Of a stretch of 64,000 nt of DNA, positions 45,459-57,722 are shown piece by piece (the first letter of the stretch is position 1; each line of letters opens with the position of its first letter). The DNA comes from Maridesulfovibrio sp050916235 (GTDB lineage: Bacteria > Desulfobacterota > Desulfovibrionia > Desulfovibrionales > Desulfovibrionaceae). A model generated the notes under the pieces. The model was not told the DNA's origin, did no database searches, and saw only the letters and a program-made list of their open reading frames with translations. The translations under genes and the position numbers were made by a program. Where the stretch lies: NCBI RefSeq assembly GCF_050916235.1, contig NZ_CP104854.1, positions 1,426,001-1,490,000 of the forward strand, written 5' to 3'.

Positions 45459-47081
45459 TTAAACATATGCACGGAGGACAGTATTGTTTGCCAACTTCCC
45501 ATCACCCATAGCCTTAATTATATCAACCGTGGCTGTGACTGCGTCCTCTACGTCACCAACAGTATTACAAAAGGTCGGTGAGATCCGCACAAGGTCGTGC
45601 CCCAGCACCTTCAGATTGGCTATGGCGATCTGGTGCTGCTCGTAAACATTTTTGACAACGTCCCCGGCATTTATCCCGGCAGGTGTCCTGAATAAAAAGA
45701 CCGAACTGCGCAGAGCGTCGTTGGTGGTCGGAGTCGATATCCACTTATACGCCAGTTTGGGTTTAAAATCTGCATAAATAGAAGGCAGATTTCGGAACAG
45801 AGCCTCTTTGACCCTTGAACCGAGATAATGAACACGCTTCTCAATTTTTCCAGGAGTAACCTGCGGATGAAATTTTCCTGTGTGGAACAGGGCTGCCATC
45901 CATGTGGAAACCAGAGTCGCGTCATTCTGCTGTCCGAGGTACGAAAACCGTTTTGCGTTCGGATCTATCTTGCCGGAGGAAGCCTTGAAACCATAATCCT
46001 CCGGAGTCATGATATGTTCATCATAGCCCCAAATGCTGGGTGTAAAACGTTCCGCAGCCCCTGTCCTGTTGTTCATGAAAAGCATTCCGACCATTTTCGG
46101 TCCGCAGGGCCATTTATGAAAACTGCCGGTAATGCTGTCCACGCCCATATCTCCGAGACTGAGATCTAAAACTCCCAAGGTCTGGGCACTGTCGGCATGA
46201 ATATGCATTCCCTTGTTGATATTACGAAGCTCATGAACAAGTCTTTCCATGGGCAGAAGAATACCGCATTCATTGGACTGCCATGACAAGGTGACCACTT
46301 TTGTATTTTTATCAACCAGGGACAATATCGCCCTGAGAATGTCATCTTCATTCATGGGATCAGACGGCATGCATCCTTTGCCGGCTTCAGATGATGTTAC
46401 ACTGTTTGCAAACATTTTTGTCCGTACAACTCTTACCGAATCCTTTGCCCAGCCCTGAGTCGCTTTCCGGTATTCCCAAGCCTGATAATTTGTCGGATGG
46501 TTCACATCCCAGACAACAACATTATCTTTCTGCGGGTCAAAAAATCCTGACGTAACCAACCCATTGTTGATAAAGTTATTGCCTTGAGTACTGTTTGCGA
46601 CCAGCGCTATCAGATAATCAGCCTGATATTTTTGATCCTCCAGTCCAAACCACTTTTTCATTGCGCCAAGTCCATACCCAAGACTTGCTTCAGCTAATTC
46701 ACCACGCATGGGAAACGAAATATCTTTCGCGAGCATATCTTGAACCAGTTCCACCATGCCCTGTACAGGTTTCAGAGAAGGACACAAGTTAGCGGAATTG
46801 ACCGACACACAGGAAAACTTATCCCGATCGAAATAATTGTTTACCAGCCTGTCCCATTGGGAATTGTTATCAGCAGCAAGGGTATCCGAACTAAATTTTC
46901 TGCCCTCTTCCGCGCATTTGTTAACAAATAAATCAATTTCATTTAGCGGCTGAACTTTGCCTATATCACTTTGATTTCTCGCCTCACTGTTTTCGTTCAT
47001 AGCTAAAACGAAGTCAGGAATTGCCATTGCACTTCCAAGCCCTAACCCGACACCTAAAAATTCACGACGGGAAAATTTCAT
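45459..47081 (-). CDS. Tat-exported PLP-dependent class V aminotransferase-like enzyme (PvdN-like)
   Basis: 540 residues. The N-terminus SRREFLGVGLG with a following hydrophobic stretch is a twin-arginine signal, so the protein is exported folded with its cofactor. The core is a class V aminotransferase / cysteine-desulfurase fold: HADSAQ (Asp297, binds the pyridine N) and SITGSFHKWPCGPKMVG with the PLP Lys at 323. Exported PLP enzymes are rare; the best known is PvdN of Pseudomonas, which modifies the glutamate side chain of pyoverdine. No siderophore genes are seen here. Only a weak ribosome site is visible. Convergent with the exported amidotransferase gene. Confidence 0.85.
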   Translation of the reverse strand: MKFSRREFLGVGLGLGSAMAIPDFVLAMNENSEARNQSDIGKVQPLNEIDLFVNKCAEEGRKFSSDTLAADNNSQWDRLVNNYFDRDKFSCVSVNSANLCPSLKPVQGMVELVQDMLAKDISFPMRGELAEASLGYGLGAMKKWFGLEDQKYQADYLIALVANSTQGNNFINNGLVTSGFFDPQKDNVVVWDVNHPTNYQAWEYRKATQGWAKDSVRVVRTKMFANSVTSSEAGKGCMPSDPMNEDDILRAILSLVDKNTKVVTLSWQSNECGILLPMERLVHELRNINKGMHIHADSAQTLGVLDLSLGDMGVDSITGSFHKWPCGPKMVGMLFMNNRTGAAERFTPSIWGYDEHIMTPEDYGFKASSGKIDPNAKRFSYLGQQNDATLVSTWMAALFHTGKFHPQVTPGKIEKRVHYLGSRVKEALFRNLPSIYADFKPKLAYKWISTPTTNDALRSSVFLFRTPAGINAGDVVKNVYEQHQIAIANLKVLGHDLVRISPTFCNTVGDVEDAVTATVDIIKAMGDGKLANNTVLRAYV

Positions 47082-47202
47082 AAAAAGTACTCCTTACGTA
47101 GGAATTCAGGTCTAAAAATGAATCACTGCAAGGGTACATCATAATATCCCCAATTTGAAGCGGGTTATTAAGAAAATGCCTCTCCCCCATCCCCCCAAAC
47201 AG

Positions 47203-47237
47203 TAAAAGCCCGCACAACTCCATGAATTGTACGGGCT
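47203..47237 (-). terminator. Second terminator of the rRNA operon
   Basis: Stem AGCCCGTACAA / TTGTGCGGGCT on the minus strand (one wobble pair), followed by TTTTA. Confidence 0.8.
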
Positions 47238-47273
47238 ATCAAAATCCGGTCGGGCAAAAAAATCAGGCAAACA

Positions 47274-47306
47274 AAAAGGCCCTTGAATTGACAAGGACCT
47301 TTTTTG
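47274..47306 (-). terminator. First terminator of the rRNA operon
   Basis: AAAGGTCCTTG / CAAGGGCCTTT stem on the minus strand, with one wobble pair, followed by TTTTG just after 5S rRNA. Confidence 0.85.
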
Positions 47307-47319
47307 GAAACAAAAAAGT

Positions 47320-47433
47320 CCTTGCGACGACCTACTTTCCCACCAGCTACCTGGCAGTATCATCGGCGATGGAGAGCTTAACTTCCGAGTTCGGAATGGG
47401 GTCGGGTGTGACCTCTCCTCAATGGTCGCAAGG
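47320..47433 (-). rRNA. 5S ribosomal RNA
   Basis: The ends CCTTGCGACCATT and its complement form the terminal stem. The internal CCGAACTCGGAAGTTAAG segment is the conserved 5S loop region. Last gene of the rRNA operon. Confidence 0.95.
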
Positions 47434-47529
47434 ACAAATATGTTGGTTGGATAATCCAACCGAAATATATGTCAGATAGGGGTCCTTATAACCTTAACCG
47501 GTGGGGTTAAAGTTATAGGGAAGAGAAGA

Positions 47530-50453
<2,924 letters not shown>

Positions 50454-50460
<7 letters not shown>

Positions 50461-50470
50461 TTTCTTCTCT
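50454..50470 (-). other. 23S processing stem, 5' arm
   Basis: Exact complement of 47522-47538, closing the 23S precursor loop. Confidence 0.75.
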
Positions 50471-50476
50471 AATTTC

Positions 50477-50497
50477 CCTATTTAACTTTCAAAGAAC
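50477..50497 (-). promoter_or_regulatory. boxA-like antitermination element before 23S
   Basis: The minus strand reads TTCTTTGAAAGTTAAATAGG, like rRNA boxA sequences (TGTTCTTTGAAAA type). A related CTTTGACAATTAAATAG occurs in the 16S leader. Confidence 0.55.
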
Positions 50498-50611
50498 ATG
50501 GTTCAATCATTAGCTGAACCGCGTATGTTTTCTCGAAGGAATCACTCATTTGAGGACTCAACTTCAGAAATTTTTTAAAGATCATTGCTCCGGTTTATCA
50601 CTCGTCCAAAT

Positions 50612-50687
50612 TGGTGGAGGTGAAGGGAATCGAACCCATGACCCCCTGCGTGCAAAGCAGGTGCTCTCCCAGCTGAGCTACACCCCC
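50612..50687 (-). tRNA. tRNA-Ala (anticodon TGC)
   Basis: In the 16S-23S spacer. Acceptor GGGGGTG pairs with CACCTCC (one G-U), anticodon loop TTTGCAC, T-arm GGTTCGATTCC, CCA encoded. Confidence 0.96.
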
Positions 50688-50704
50688 ACAATTCTGGACA
50701 AACG

Positions 50705-50781
<77 letters not shown>

Positions 50782-50820
50782 ATTCGGAGCGCAAGGCTAT
50801 TTAAGCCTGCAAGATCCTTG

Positions 50821-50842
50821 CAATTAAATAGCGAGTTGGGCA
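50821..50842 (-). other. 16S processing stem, 3' arm
   Basis: 22 bases exactly complementary to 52466-52487 in the leader, closing the 16S precursor loop for RNase III. Confidence 0.8.
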
Positions 50843-50853
50843 TTTTTCTCTAT

Positions 50854-52407
<1,554 letters not shown>

Positions 52408-52465
52408 AAAAACTGTGATGAATTTGATCGCACATTACAATTAGTTGTATGTGTCGTCTTAATTT

Positions 52466-52496
52466 TGCCCAACTCGCTATTTAATTGTCAAAGACC
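52466..52496 (-). promoter_or_regulatory. 16S processing stem 5' arm and boxA-like element
   Basis: On the minus strand, GTCTTTGACAATTAAATAG resembles boxA and runs into the 22-base arm (52466-52487) that pairs with 50821-50842. The order leader boxA, stem, 16S is normal for rRNA operons. Confidence 0.65.
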
Positions 52497-52518
52497 TTGG
52501 TCAATCTCGCGAACCTCT

Positions 52519-53523
52519 AATATCATCTATTTAGAGGACCGTGTCAACCTTGCGTCTGTTTTTTCAGAGAACTTTTCGCACCGACTTCGTCGGCGCGAGG
52601 AGTCAGTTTCTATCCGAACCCGATCTCCGTGTCAACCACTTTCGTGATCTTTTTTTGAGAGTCGCTGACCCGCTTTTTCAAGCGGCGCGGCGTTGAAACC
52701 TAGTGAAGTTTGAACCCGCTGTCAACTACTTTCTGAAATTTATTTTTTCAATGATCCCGAGGCGTTATTCCCTCGGCGCGGTGTGGGAATCTATGTGAAC
52801 CCGGCCCGCTTGTCAATCACTTTTTGAAAGTTTTTTCGCCTCGCGGCAAGTGCCTTCGGCGACCAAAGAAACTTTTACATAAGTTTCTCTGGACTCTTCA
52901 AAACCTTTTATCAAATTCGCTCCACTCACGTTCAGCCGGTGATATCTATTCAAGATGATCGTCTTCCGACTGGCTGCTGCAGAACTATTCTTTAAGGCTT
53001 TGAATCTTAACTTTCATCAATGATCTTGGCACTTTGCTCTCGCTCAGTGCGGAGGCGAAACTTAAACAACCTCGCCCTTCAAGTCAATCATTATTTTAAA
53101 GTTCTTTCGAAATCTTTTTTTAAATGATCTTAACACCTTACTACTGCTCGGTGCGGAGGCGGAATCTATGTGAACCGTCCTCGGAAGTCAACCGTTTTTT
53201 TGAAGCAGTTTGATTTTTTTCAGTTTGACTCAGAAGCGGCGCAATCTTTCCCAGATTCTATGCCGGCCTTCCAGGACCAAACCCACTCACCCTCAAGGGA
53301 TTCCAAAGGCCCATTAGCCGTTAGGCGAGAAGCTTTGCTTCGAGTCTTACGGATATGGAGAGCAGCGATGGCTTAGCTCCTTTGGCCGCCGGAGGCGAAA
53401 TCAAATCATCAAAAGCGCGAAGCGCCTCATCTATCATTCTTCAAAAAAAGCCCTGCCGAGCCGACCATTCAGGCCTTCCTCAGCGGGGAAAGACGTTCTA
53501 GGGAAAACTGACGGGAGAGTCAA
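52519..53523 (-). promoter_or_regulatory. Tandem array of at least seven rRNA promoters
   Basis: On the minus strand, seven TTGACA/TTGACT boxes each have a TA-rich -10 exactly 17 bases on. -35/-10 pairs: 53518-53523/TAGAAC, 53186-53191/TAGATT, 53082-53087/TAAGTT, 52811-52816/TAGATT, 52720-52725/TAGGTT, 52630-52635/TAGAAA, 52542-52547/GATATT. A decayed copy (TTGAAG) is at 52896-52901. The four nearest the 16S gene are 88-91 bases apart. Each has an AT-rich tract upstream (UP-element-like) and a GC-rich stretch after the -10, often starting a hairpin. No protein gene lies in this 1.2-kb leader. Confidence 0.75.
53293..53400. repeat. Probable dispersed intergenic element
   Basis: On the minus strand it begins CGCCTCCGGCGGCCAAAGG and ends CCTTTGGAATCCC, so CCAAAGG and CCTTTGG form an outer dyad. 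The CGCCTC-GGC motif recurs near 5800. Elements with this appearance are common between genes in Desulfovibrio, by recollection rather than by search. Confidence 0.4.
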
Positions 53524-53566
53524 CCGGTTTTTGGGATTATTGTGGTTATCCGTAAGGATAAACGAA

Positions 53567-53593
53567 TGAAGGCCGCCCGAGGGGCGGCCTTCC
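53567..53593 (-). terminator. Terminator of the tmc operon
   Basis: Perfect ten-pair stem AAGGCCGCCC / GGGCGGCCTT after tmcA. The T-run is weak. The most distal rRNA promoter begins about 45 bases beyond. Confidence 0.75.
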
Positions 53594-53613
53594 GTGTGTA
53601 AGCACATATAGTC

Positions 53614-54018
53614 CTAGTGCCCTGTAGAAGCAGCGTCACCCTTGGGATGGCAGCCAGCGCAGGAGACTGGACCTTCTTCCACTTTAACGTGACAGCCGGT
53701 GCAAAGCTTGTGGTAGGCATTGCGCAAACCGGTTTTACCGGCTTCAGGCTTCACGGCATGACAATCTGAACATTTCTGGTCTTCAGAACTCTGTCCCTCA
53801 ACGATCTTGCCATCTTCCCATACGTGGTGGCAGGTGGCACAGTCGTCGAGTCCTGCCTTCTCGTTATGCGCATCATGAGCAAACAGGGCAGCAGGTCTCT
53901 GGGGATGTTTAAATGCCGGATCCAGCAGGACAGTCATATCTTCCTGACAGAATGCGGGAATCATATAGAGAAAGACACAGGCGGCAACTACCGCTACAGA
54001 GATTACTCTTTTTAACAT
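53614..54018 (-). CDS. tmcA: TmcA, acidic type II tetrahaem cytochrome c3
   Basis: 134 residues from the ATG at 54018 (AGGAGG nine bases upstream; an ATG at 54024 is also possible). Signal peptide of about 25 residues ending IPAFCQ. Four CxxCH haem sites: CATCH, CSDCH, CTGCH and CAGCH, with further His for the bis-His ligation. In sulfate reducers, this periplasmic cytochrome takes electrons from type I cytochrome c3 (and so from hydrogenases) and feeds the Tmc membrane complex. Last gene of the operon. Confidence 0.93.
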   Translation of the reverse strand: MLKRVISVAVVAACVFLYMIPAFCQEDMTVLLDPAFKHPQRPAALFAHDAHNEKAGLDDCATCHHVWEDGKIVEGQSSEDQKCSDCHAVKPEAGKTGLRNAYHKLCTGCHVKVEEGPVSCAGCHPKGDAASTGH

Positions 54019-54031
54019 CGTCATCTTCCTC

Positions 54032-55348
54032 CTATTCCACTTCCGGCTTTTCCATGAGTTCAAAGATCAGGTCGCCGAAGAACTTAATATCCATACCCAG
54101 TTCATAATAATGAACCAGATCTTCGAGACCGCCGTGACAGTTGTGGCAGGGAGCGAGAATGGTGTTTACGCCGGTTGCCTTGAGCTGCTCGGCCTTGATC
54201 CTGTTACCTTTCATGCGGACATTCTTGAACGGAGGACCGCAGTTGATAACACCGCCACCAGCAGCACAGCAGTAGTTGTGCTCAAGGTTGGGGGTCATCT
54301 CAACCACATTTTCACACAGGGCGTGAGCCAGCTTGCGGGACTGTTCCATCAAGCCGCGTCCGCGGATGATGTTACAGGGATCATGCACGGTGATAGGCTC
54401 CTTGAACTTCTCACGCAGCTTGATCTTACCAGCCTCGAAAAGCTCCCAGAAGAATTCCACGGAGTGGACTACTTCGATAGGATAGCTGGCCCAGGCATCC
54501 CAGCGGTTGCCCTGATCGTAAACGGAACGGAATGCGTGACCGCACTCACCCATGACGATGCGCTTGACTTTGAGATCGAGAGCGGATTCGAAATGGCGCT
54601 TCTTGAGCCGGCCCATCATTTCAAAGTCACCGGTGAACATGCACATGTCGGAGTTGTCCCAGCCCGGCTCAGTGGGCATGGTAAAATCAACTCCGGCCAC
54701 GTTCATGATGTAGGCGGCCTGATAGATAAGCTGGGTACGGAACTTTGGTTCCGGTGCGATAACTGAATAATAGATATCCGCCCCTTCCTTGCCCAGCGGG
54801 ATACGCAAAGTCGGCAGCTCGTCACGAGCTTCGTCTTCCTGCCACTGCAGGGTATCCATCCATTCGTCGTCCTTGAGCCACATCTGGTTCATGGTTGATG
54901 AGTGGGAGTGGGCGGTATCCTGAATGTACTGCGGGGTTACGCCGAGCTTGTGGCACATGCGGCGCACCATGCTCATGATGTAACCGGTGTCGATTCCCAG
55001 CGGACAGAAATGAATGCAACGGCGGCAGAGGTTACACTCGGTGTAAGCTATCTGGGCCATTTCATAGATTTCTTCCGGGGTCACTTTGTAGTTCTGGCGC
55101 AGAATTCTGCCCAGAGTCTGATGCACCTTACCGGCCGGAGAATAACTCGGATCCCCATCGTGGGACATGTAATAGTGACAGGCCTCGGAGCACATGCCGC
55201 AGCGCATGCAGGTTTCTGCATACAGCTTGAGCTTGGCCCCGGCTTCTCCTTCGATTACCTGTTTGAGGGTATTTGAGATGCGTTCAGGGGTCAGGCGGGA
55301 AACTCCGCGGTTAAGCCCTGCATCTTCGATTTTTCTGTCGAACGTCAT
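54032..55348 (-). CDS. tmcB: TmcB, cytoplasmic iron-sulfur (HdrD-like) subunit
   Basis: 438 residues. Two N-terminal [4Fe-4S] motifs, CMRCGMCSEACHY and CNLCRRCIHFCP, near residues 48 and 100. They are followed by two CCG-type segments (HDPCNIIRGRGLM..NYCCAAGGGVINCGPP and LAPCHNCHGGLED), which in HdrD relatives bind an unusual [4Fe-4S] centre. Transfers electrons across to the cytoplasmic side for sulfate reduction. AAGGAG precedes the ATG. Lies between tmcC and tmcA. Confidence 0.93.
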   Translation of the reverse strand: MTFDRKIEDAGLNRGVSRLTPERISNTLKQVIEGEAGAKLKLYAETCMRCGMCSEACHYYMSHDGDPSYSPAGKVHQTLGRILRQNYKVTPEEIYEMAQIAYTECNLCRRCIHFCPLGIDTGYIMSMVRRMCHKLGVTPQYIQDTAHSHSSTMNQMWLKDDEWMDTLQWQEDEARDELPTLRIPLGKEGADIYYSVIAPEPKFRTQLIYQAAYIMNVAGVDFTMPTEPGWDNSDMCMFTGDFEMMGRLKKRHFESALDLKVKRIVMGECGHAFRSVYDQGNRWDAWASYPIEVVHSVEFFWELFEAGKIKLREKFKEPITVHDPCNIIRGRGLMEQSRKLAHALCENVVEMTPNLEHNYCCAAGGGVINCGPPFKNVRMKGNRIKAEQLKATGVNTILAPCHNCHGGLEDLVHYYELGMDIKFFGDLIFELMEKPEVE

Positions 55349-55375
55349 TTTAAGATACTCCTTGCGGGGCTTTGG

Positions 55376-56035
55376 TTACCAGTCCTTGCAGTGACGTACG
55401 CCACCGAACTCGGAACCGATGTATGCTCTGGTGAACAGACCGAACAGCATGTGGCTCAACCTGGTGAAGGGAATGCTTACGAGCATGATTTCGCCGCACA
55501 GGATGTGCAGGATAAGCATGAACTTGGCATCACCGATCTCGTGAAAAGCCATAACTCCGGTTGCAAAAACCAGAGTGGGAACAACCAGAGCAATCCAGTC
55601 CTTGGCAGTGGTCAGATAGGCCACATCTTTCTGCAGAAAACGGCGCAGACCGAAGTAGATGCAACAGACAACAACGAGGATGGACATAATGTCAGCAATG
55701 GTATCAGGCAGGGTCGGCCAGCTGATTCCAAAGAACTGATCCCAAAGCACCACGTGTCCCAGAAGGAACAGGGGTACGACTACAAGACAGATGTGAAAAA
55801 CAAAGGTCATCATCGCAGTCCAGGGATTGCGCTGCCAACCGAGGGTTCCGGACGGGTTGAGCCATGCCATAATGGAACGCATGCCCCATTTGAAGCTCAT
55901 ATAATGCATGGACGATGCGTCCTTTGCCTTGGCAAGCTGGTACATTGAAACCAGCCTGTAGGCGGAACCGAGAATAAACACGCCCCAGGCGAACCACGCC
56001 AGAGGACCTACCACGAATGCATAAACACTGTTCAT
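55376..56035 (-). CDS. tmcC: TmcC, membrane cytochrome b subunit
   Basis: 219 residues. Five to six TM helices with the pattern of the NarI/DsrM-like cytochrome b group; several His lie in membrane segments (FVFHICLVVVPLFLLGHVVLW and FHEIGDAKFMLILHILCGEI). Carries electrons through the membrane between TmcA and TmcB. The ATG at 56035 has GGAGGAAG upstream. Third of four cotranscribed genes when read from tmcD. Confidence 0.9.
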   Translation of the reverse strand: MNSVYAFVVGPLAWFAWGVFILGSAYRLVSMYQLAKAKDASSMHYMSFKWGMRSIMAWLNPSGTLGWQRNPWTAMMTFVFHICLVVVPLFLLGHVVLWDQFFGISWPTLPDTIADIMSILVVVCCIYFGLRRFLQKDVAYLTTAKDWIALVVPTLVFATGVMAFHEIGDAKFMLILHILCGEIMLVSIPFTRLSHMLFGLFTRAYIGSEFGGVRHCKDW

Positions 56036-56051
56036 GTGCACTTCCTCCGGG

Positions 56052-57305
56052 TTAGAATTCACTCACATCGGCAACGATGCGTACAAACTTGCCGCCATTA
56101 ATGGCACGAATGAGAACCTTGGAGCTGTCAGGGCTGAAAGCGGGCTCCCAGCACTGGTCGAAATCCTGTCCGTAAGGCTTGCCGTCAAGAATTACGGTAT
56201 AACGGCCGTTTTTCTCGACTTTGGCTGCAACCTTGGAACTGTCAGGGCTGAAAACGGGTTTCCAGGCCATTTCAAAAACACCGGGCCAGACTTTTCCGTC
56301 ACACATCACAGTGTAGTCACGGTTATCCTTGCCCAGTGCCGCAGCACGGTTGCCGTCAGGGCTGACTGCCAGATCAATGACCACCGGAGCGGTTATTGAC
56401 CAGGGCTTACCGTCAACTGCAACAGTAAACACGCCGAATGTGGGAGCAATAATAGCCCAGAGTCTGCTGCCGTCCGCGCTGAACTGCTGGTGCCAGCAGT
56501 TGGCGAAAACGTTTTTCCAGAGCAGCTCTCCGTCCTGAGCCATTCCCCACTTACCACCCATGCGAACAGGAGCAACAAGCGCGCCGGTTGCAGGGTTGAA
56601 GCTGGGAGCCCACACGCACTGGTACTCGCGCTGCCAGATCTTTCCATCGACTGCGATGGTATAATCATAGAGAGTCTTGCGTATCTGGCAGGCAACCCTT
56701 TTACACTGCGCATCAAACACCGGAGTGTAGCAGTTCATGAAAACGTTGTCCCAGGCCTCGCCATTCACAGCAACGGAGAAGACACCTTTCTGGAAGGTTT
56801 CAACATCCGCCTGACCAAGCGACTTTACCTGAACAACAGCTGCGGTGGATTTACCATCGCCGCCCACTGAGAAGTTGTTTGCATTCTCAAAAAAGTTATC
56901 CCAGAGGACTCCGTCAACTCCCATGCCGTATTCCATATCCTGCTGTACAGCACAGATGATGGTTCCTTCAGGCCCGAAAGTTGTCTTCCAGATATAGCCG
57001 TACATTTCCGGCCAATGCTCTCCGTCTACCGACAGAGTCCATTCTCCCTCCTGCTGGGCAATTCCGGTCAGCCTTCCGTCGGGCGCAAACTTGGGGTAGA
57101 AAACCCTGTCATAACGCTCCTCCCAGACTTCCCCGTTCACACAAGCAGTGAATTCCATTTCGCCCGTCTTTACGACCGCTCCGACCTTTTCTCCGTCGGG
57201 GCTGGCATGGAACTCTTCCACCCACTCAAACTTATCGGTCCAGGATCCTGTGTCCTGAACCTCTCTTTTACCGGGATTCCAATCCCACGTGGACGCATCA
57301 GGCAT
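56052..57305 (-). CDS. tmcD: TmcD, tryptophan-rich cytoplasmic subunit
   Basis: 417 residues, first gene of the operon. Rich in Trp, with about eight repeats of the form GExWxxxYxxxxxPxFxPDG followed by VDG, as in a beta-propeller (examples FYPKFAPDGRLTGIAQQEG and WKPVFSPDSSKVAAKVEKNG). No signal peptide or cysteine cluster. It is the conserved subunit of unknown role in Tmc complexes. GAGGAGG ribosome site. An unusual short hairpin with T-runs lies in its leader. Confidence 0.9.
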   Translation of the reverse strand: MPDASTWDWNPGKREVQDTGSWTDKFEWVEEFHASPDGEKVGAVVKTGEMEFTACVNGEVWEERYDRVFYPKFAPDGRLTGIAQQEGEWTLSVDGEHWPEMYGYIWKTTFGPEGTIICAVQQDMEYGMGVDGVLWDNFFENANNFSVGGDGKSTAAVVQVKSLGQADVETFQKGVFSVAVNGEAWDNVFMNCYTPVFDAQCKRVACQIRKTLYDYTIAVDGKIWQREYQCVWAPSFNPATGALVAPVRMGGKWGMAQDGELLWKNVFANCWHQQFSADGSRLWAIIAPTFGVFTVAVDGKPWSITAPVVIDLAVSPDGNRAAALGKDNRDYTVMCDGKVWPGVFEMAWKPVFSPDSSKVAAKVEKNGRYTVILDGKPYGQDFDQCWEPAFSPDSSKVLIRAINGGKFVRIVADVSEF

Positions 57306-57545
57306 CTCACGCCTCCTCGTTCCGAATGATCCGGTTAATCCGCCAACGCCCCGGATCGGCTCGGTTTTTAGGGTGCAAGCACCCTGTTTTTCAAACCAAC
57401 ATTAGTCCCGTCTTTGGTCGAAACAAACCTAGTCACACCAAGGCCGGAGACCCATCCGACCTTATACCTGCCAATTCACTCGCACATTTTAACGACTAGT
57501 ACAATACCGTCCTGAGCCTTTTGCCGACTGAAAACAATAAAAAAA
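57306..57545 (-). promoter_or_regulatory. Leader and promoter region of the tmc operon
   Basis: No gene. It includes a perfect 14-base dyad GGGTGCAAGCACCC at 57371-57384 flanked by TTTTTA and TGTTTTT, which could be an attenuator-like hairpin or an operator. I could not fix a promoter with confidence. Confidence 0.5.
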
Positions 57546-57550
57546 CAAAG

Positions 57551-57578
57551 ACGCCGAGGCAGCCACGGCCCCGGCGTC
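57551..57578 (-). terminator. Terminator of the BioD/DRTGG - acyl-CoA synthetase operon
   Basis: GACGCCG / CGGCGTC outer stem with inner GGCC pairing, followed on the minus strand by TTTGTTTTTTTATTG. Confidence 0.85.
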
Positions 57579-57722
57579 AAATAAAATTATACTGTATATT
57601 AAGATGGTTATATCTTATTTATTTTATAAAAAACACCTTCACTCATTTAACAAAAATGATCAAACGATTTTTTTATTCCTACTATAACAGTTGGTTATAA
57701 TACCAACTCGAAGGGGAGGTAA

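Noticed and set aside
53170..53376. 68-codon frame in the rRNA leader
   Set aside because: It runs through a promoter unit and a repeat element on the opposite strand, with no start signal.
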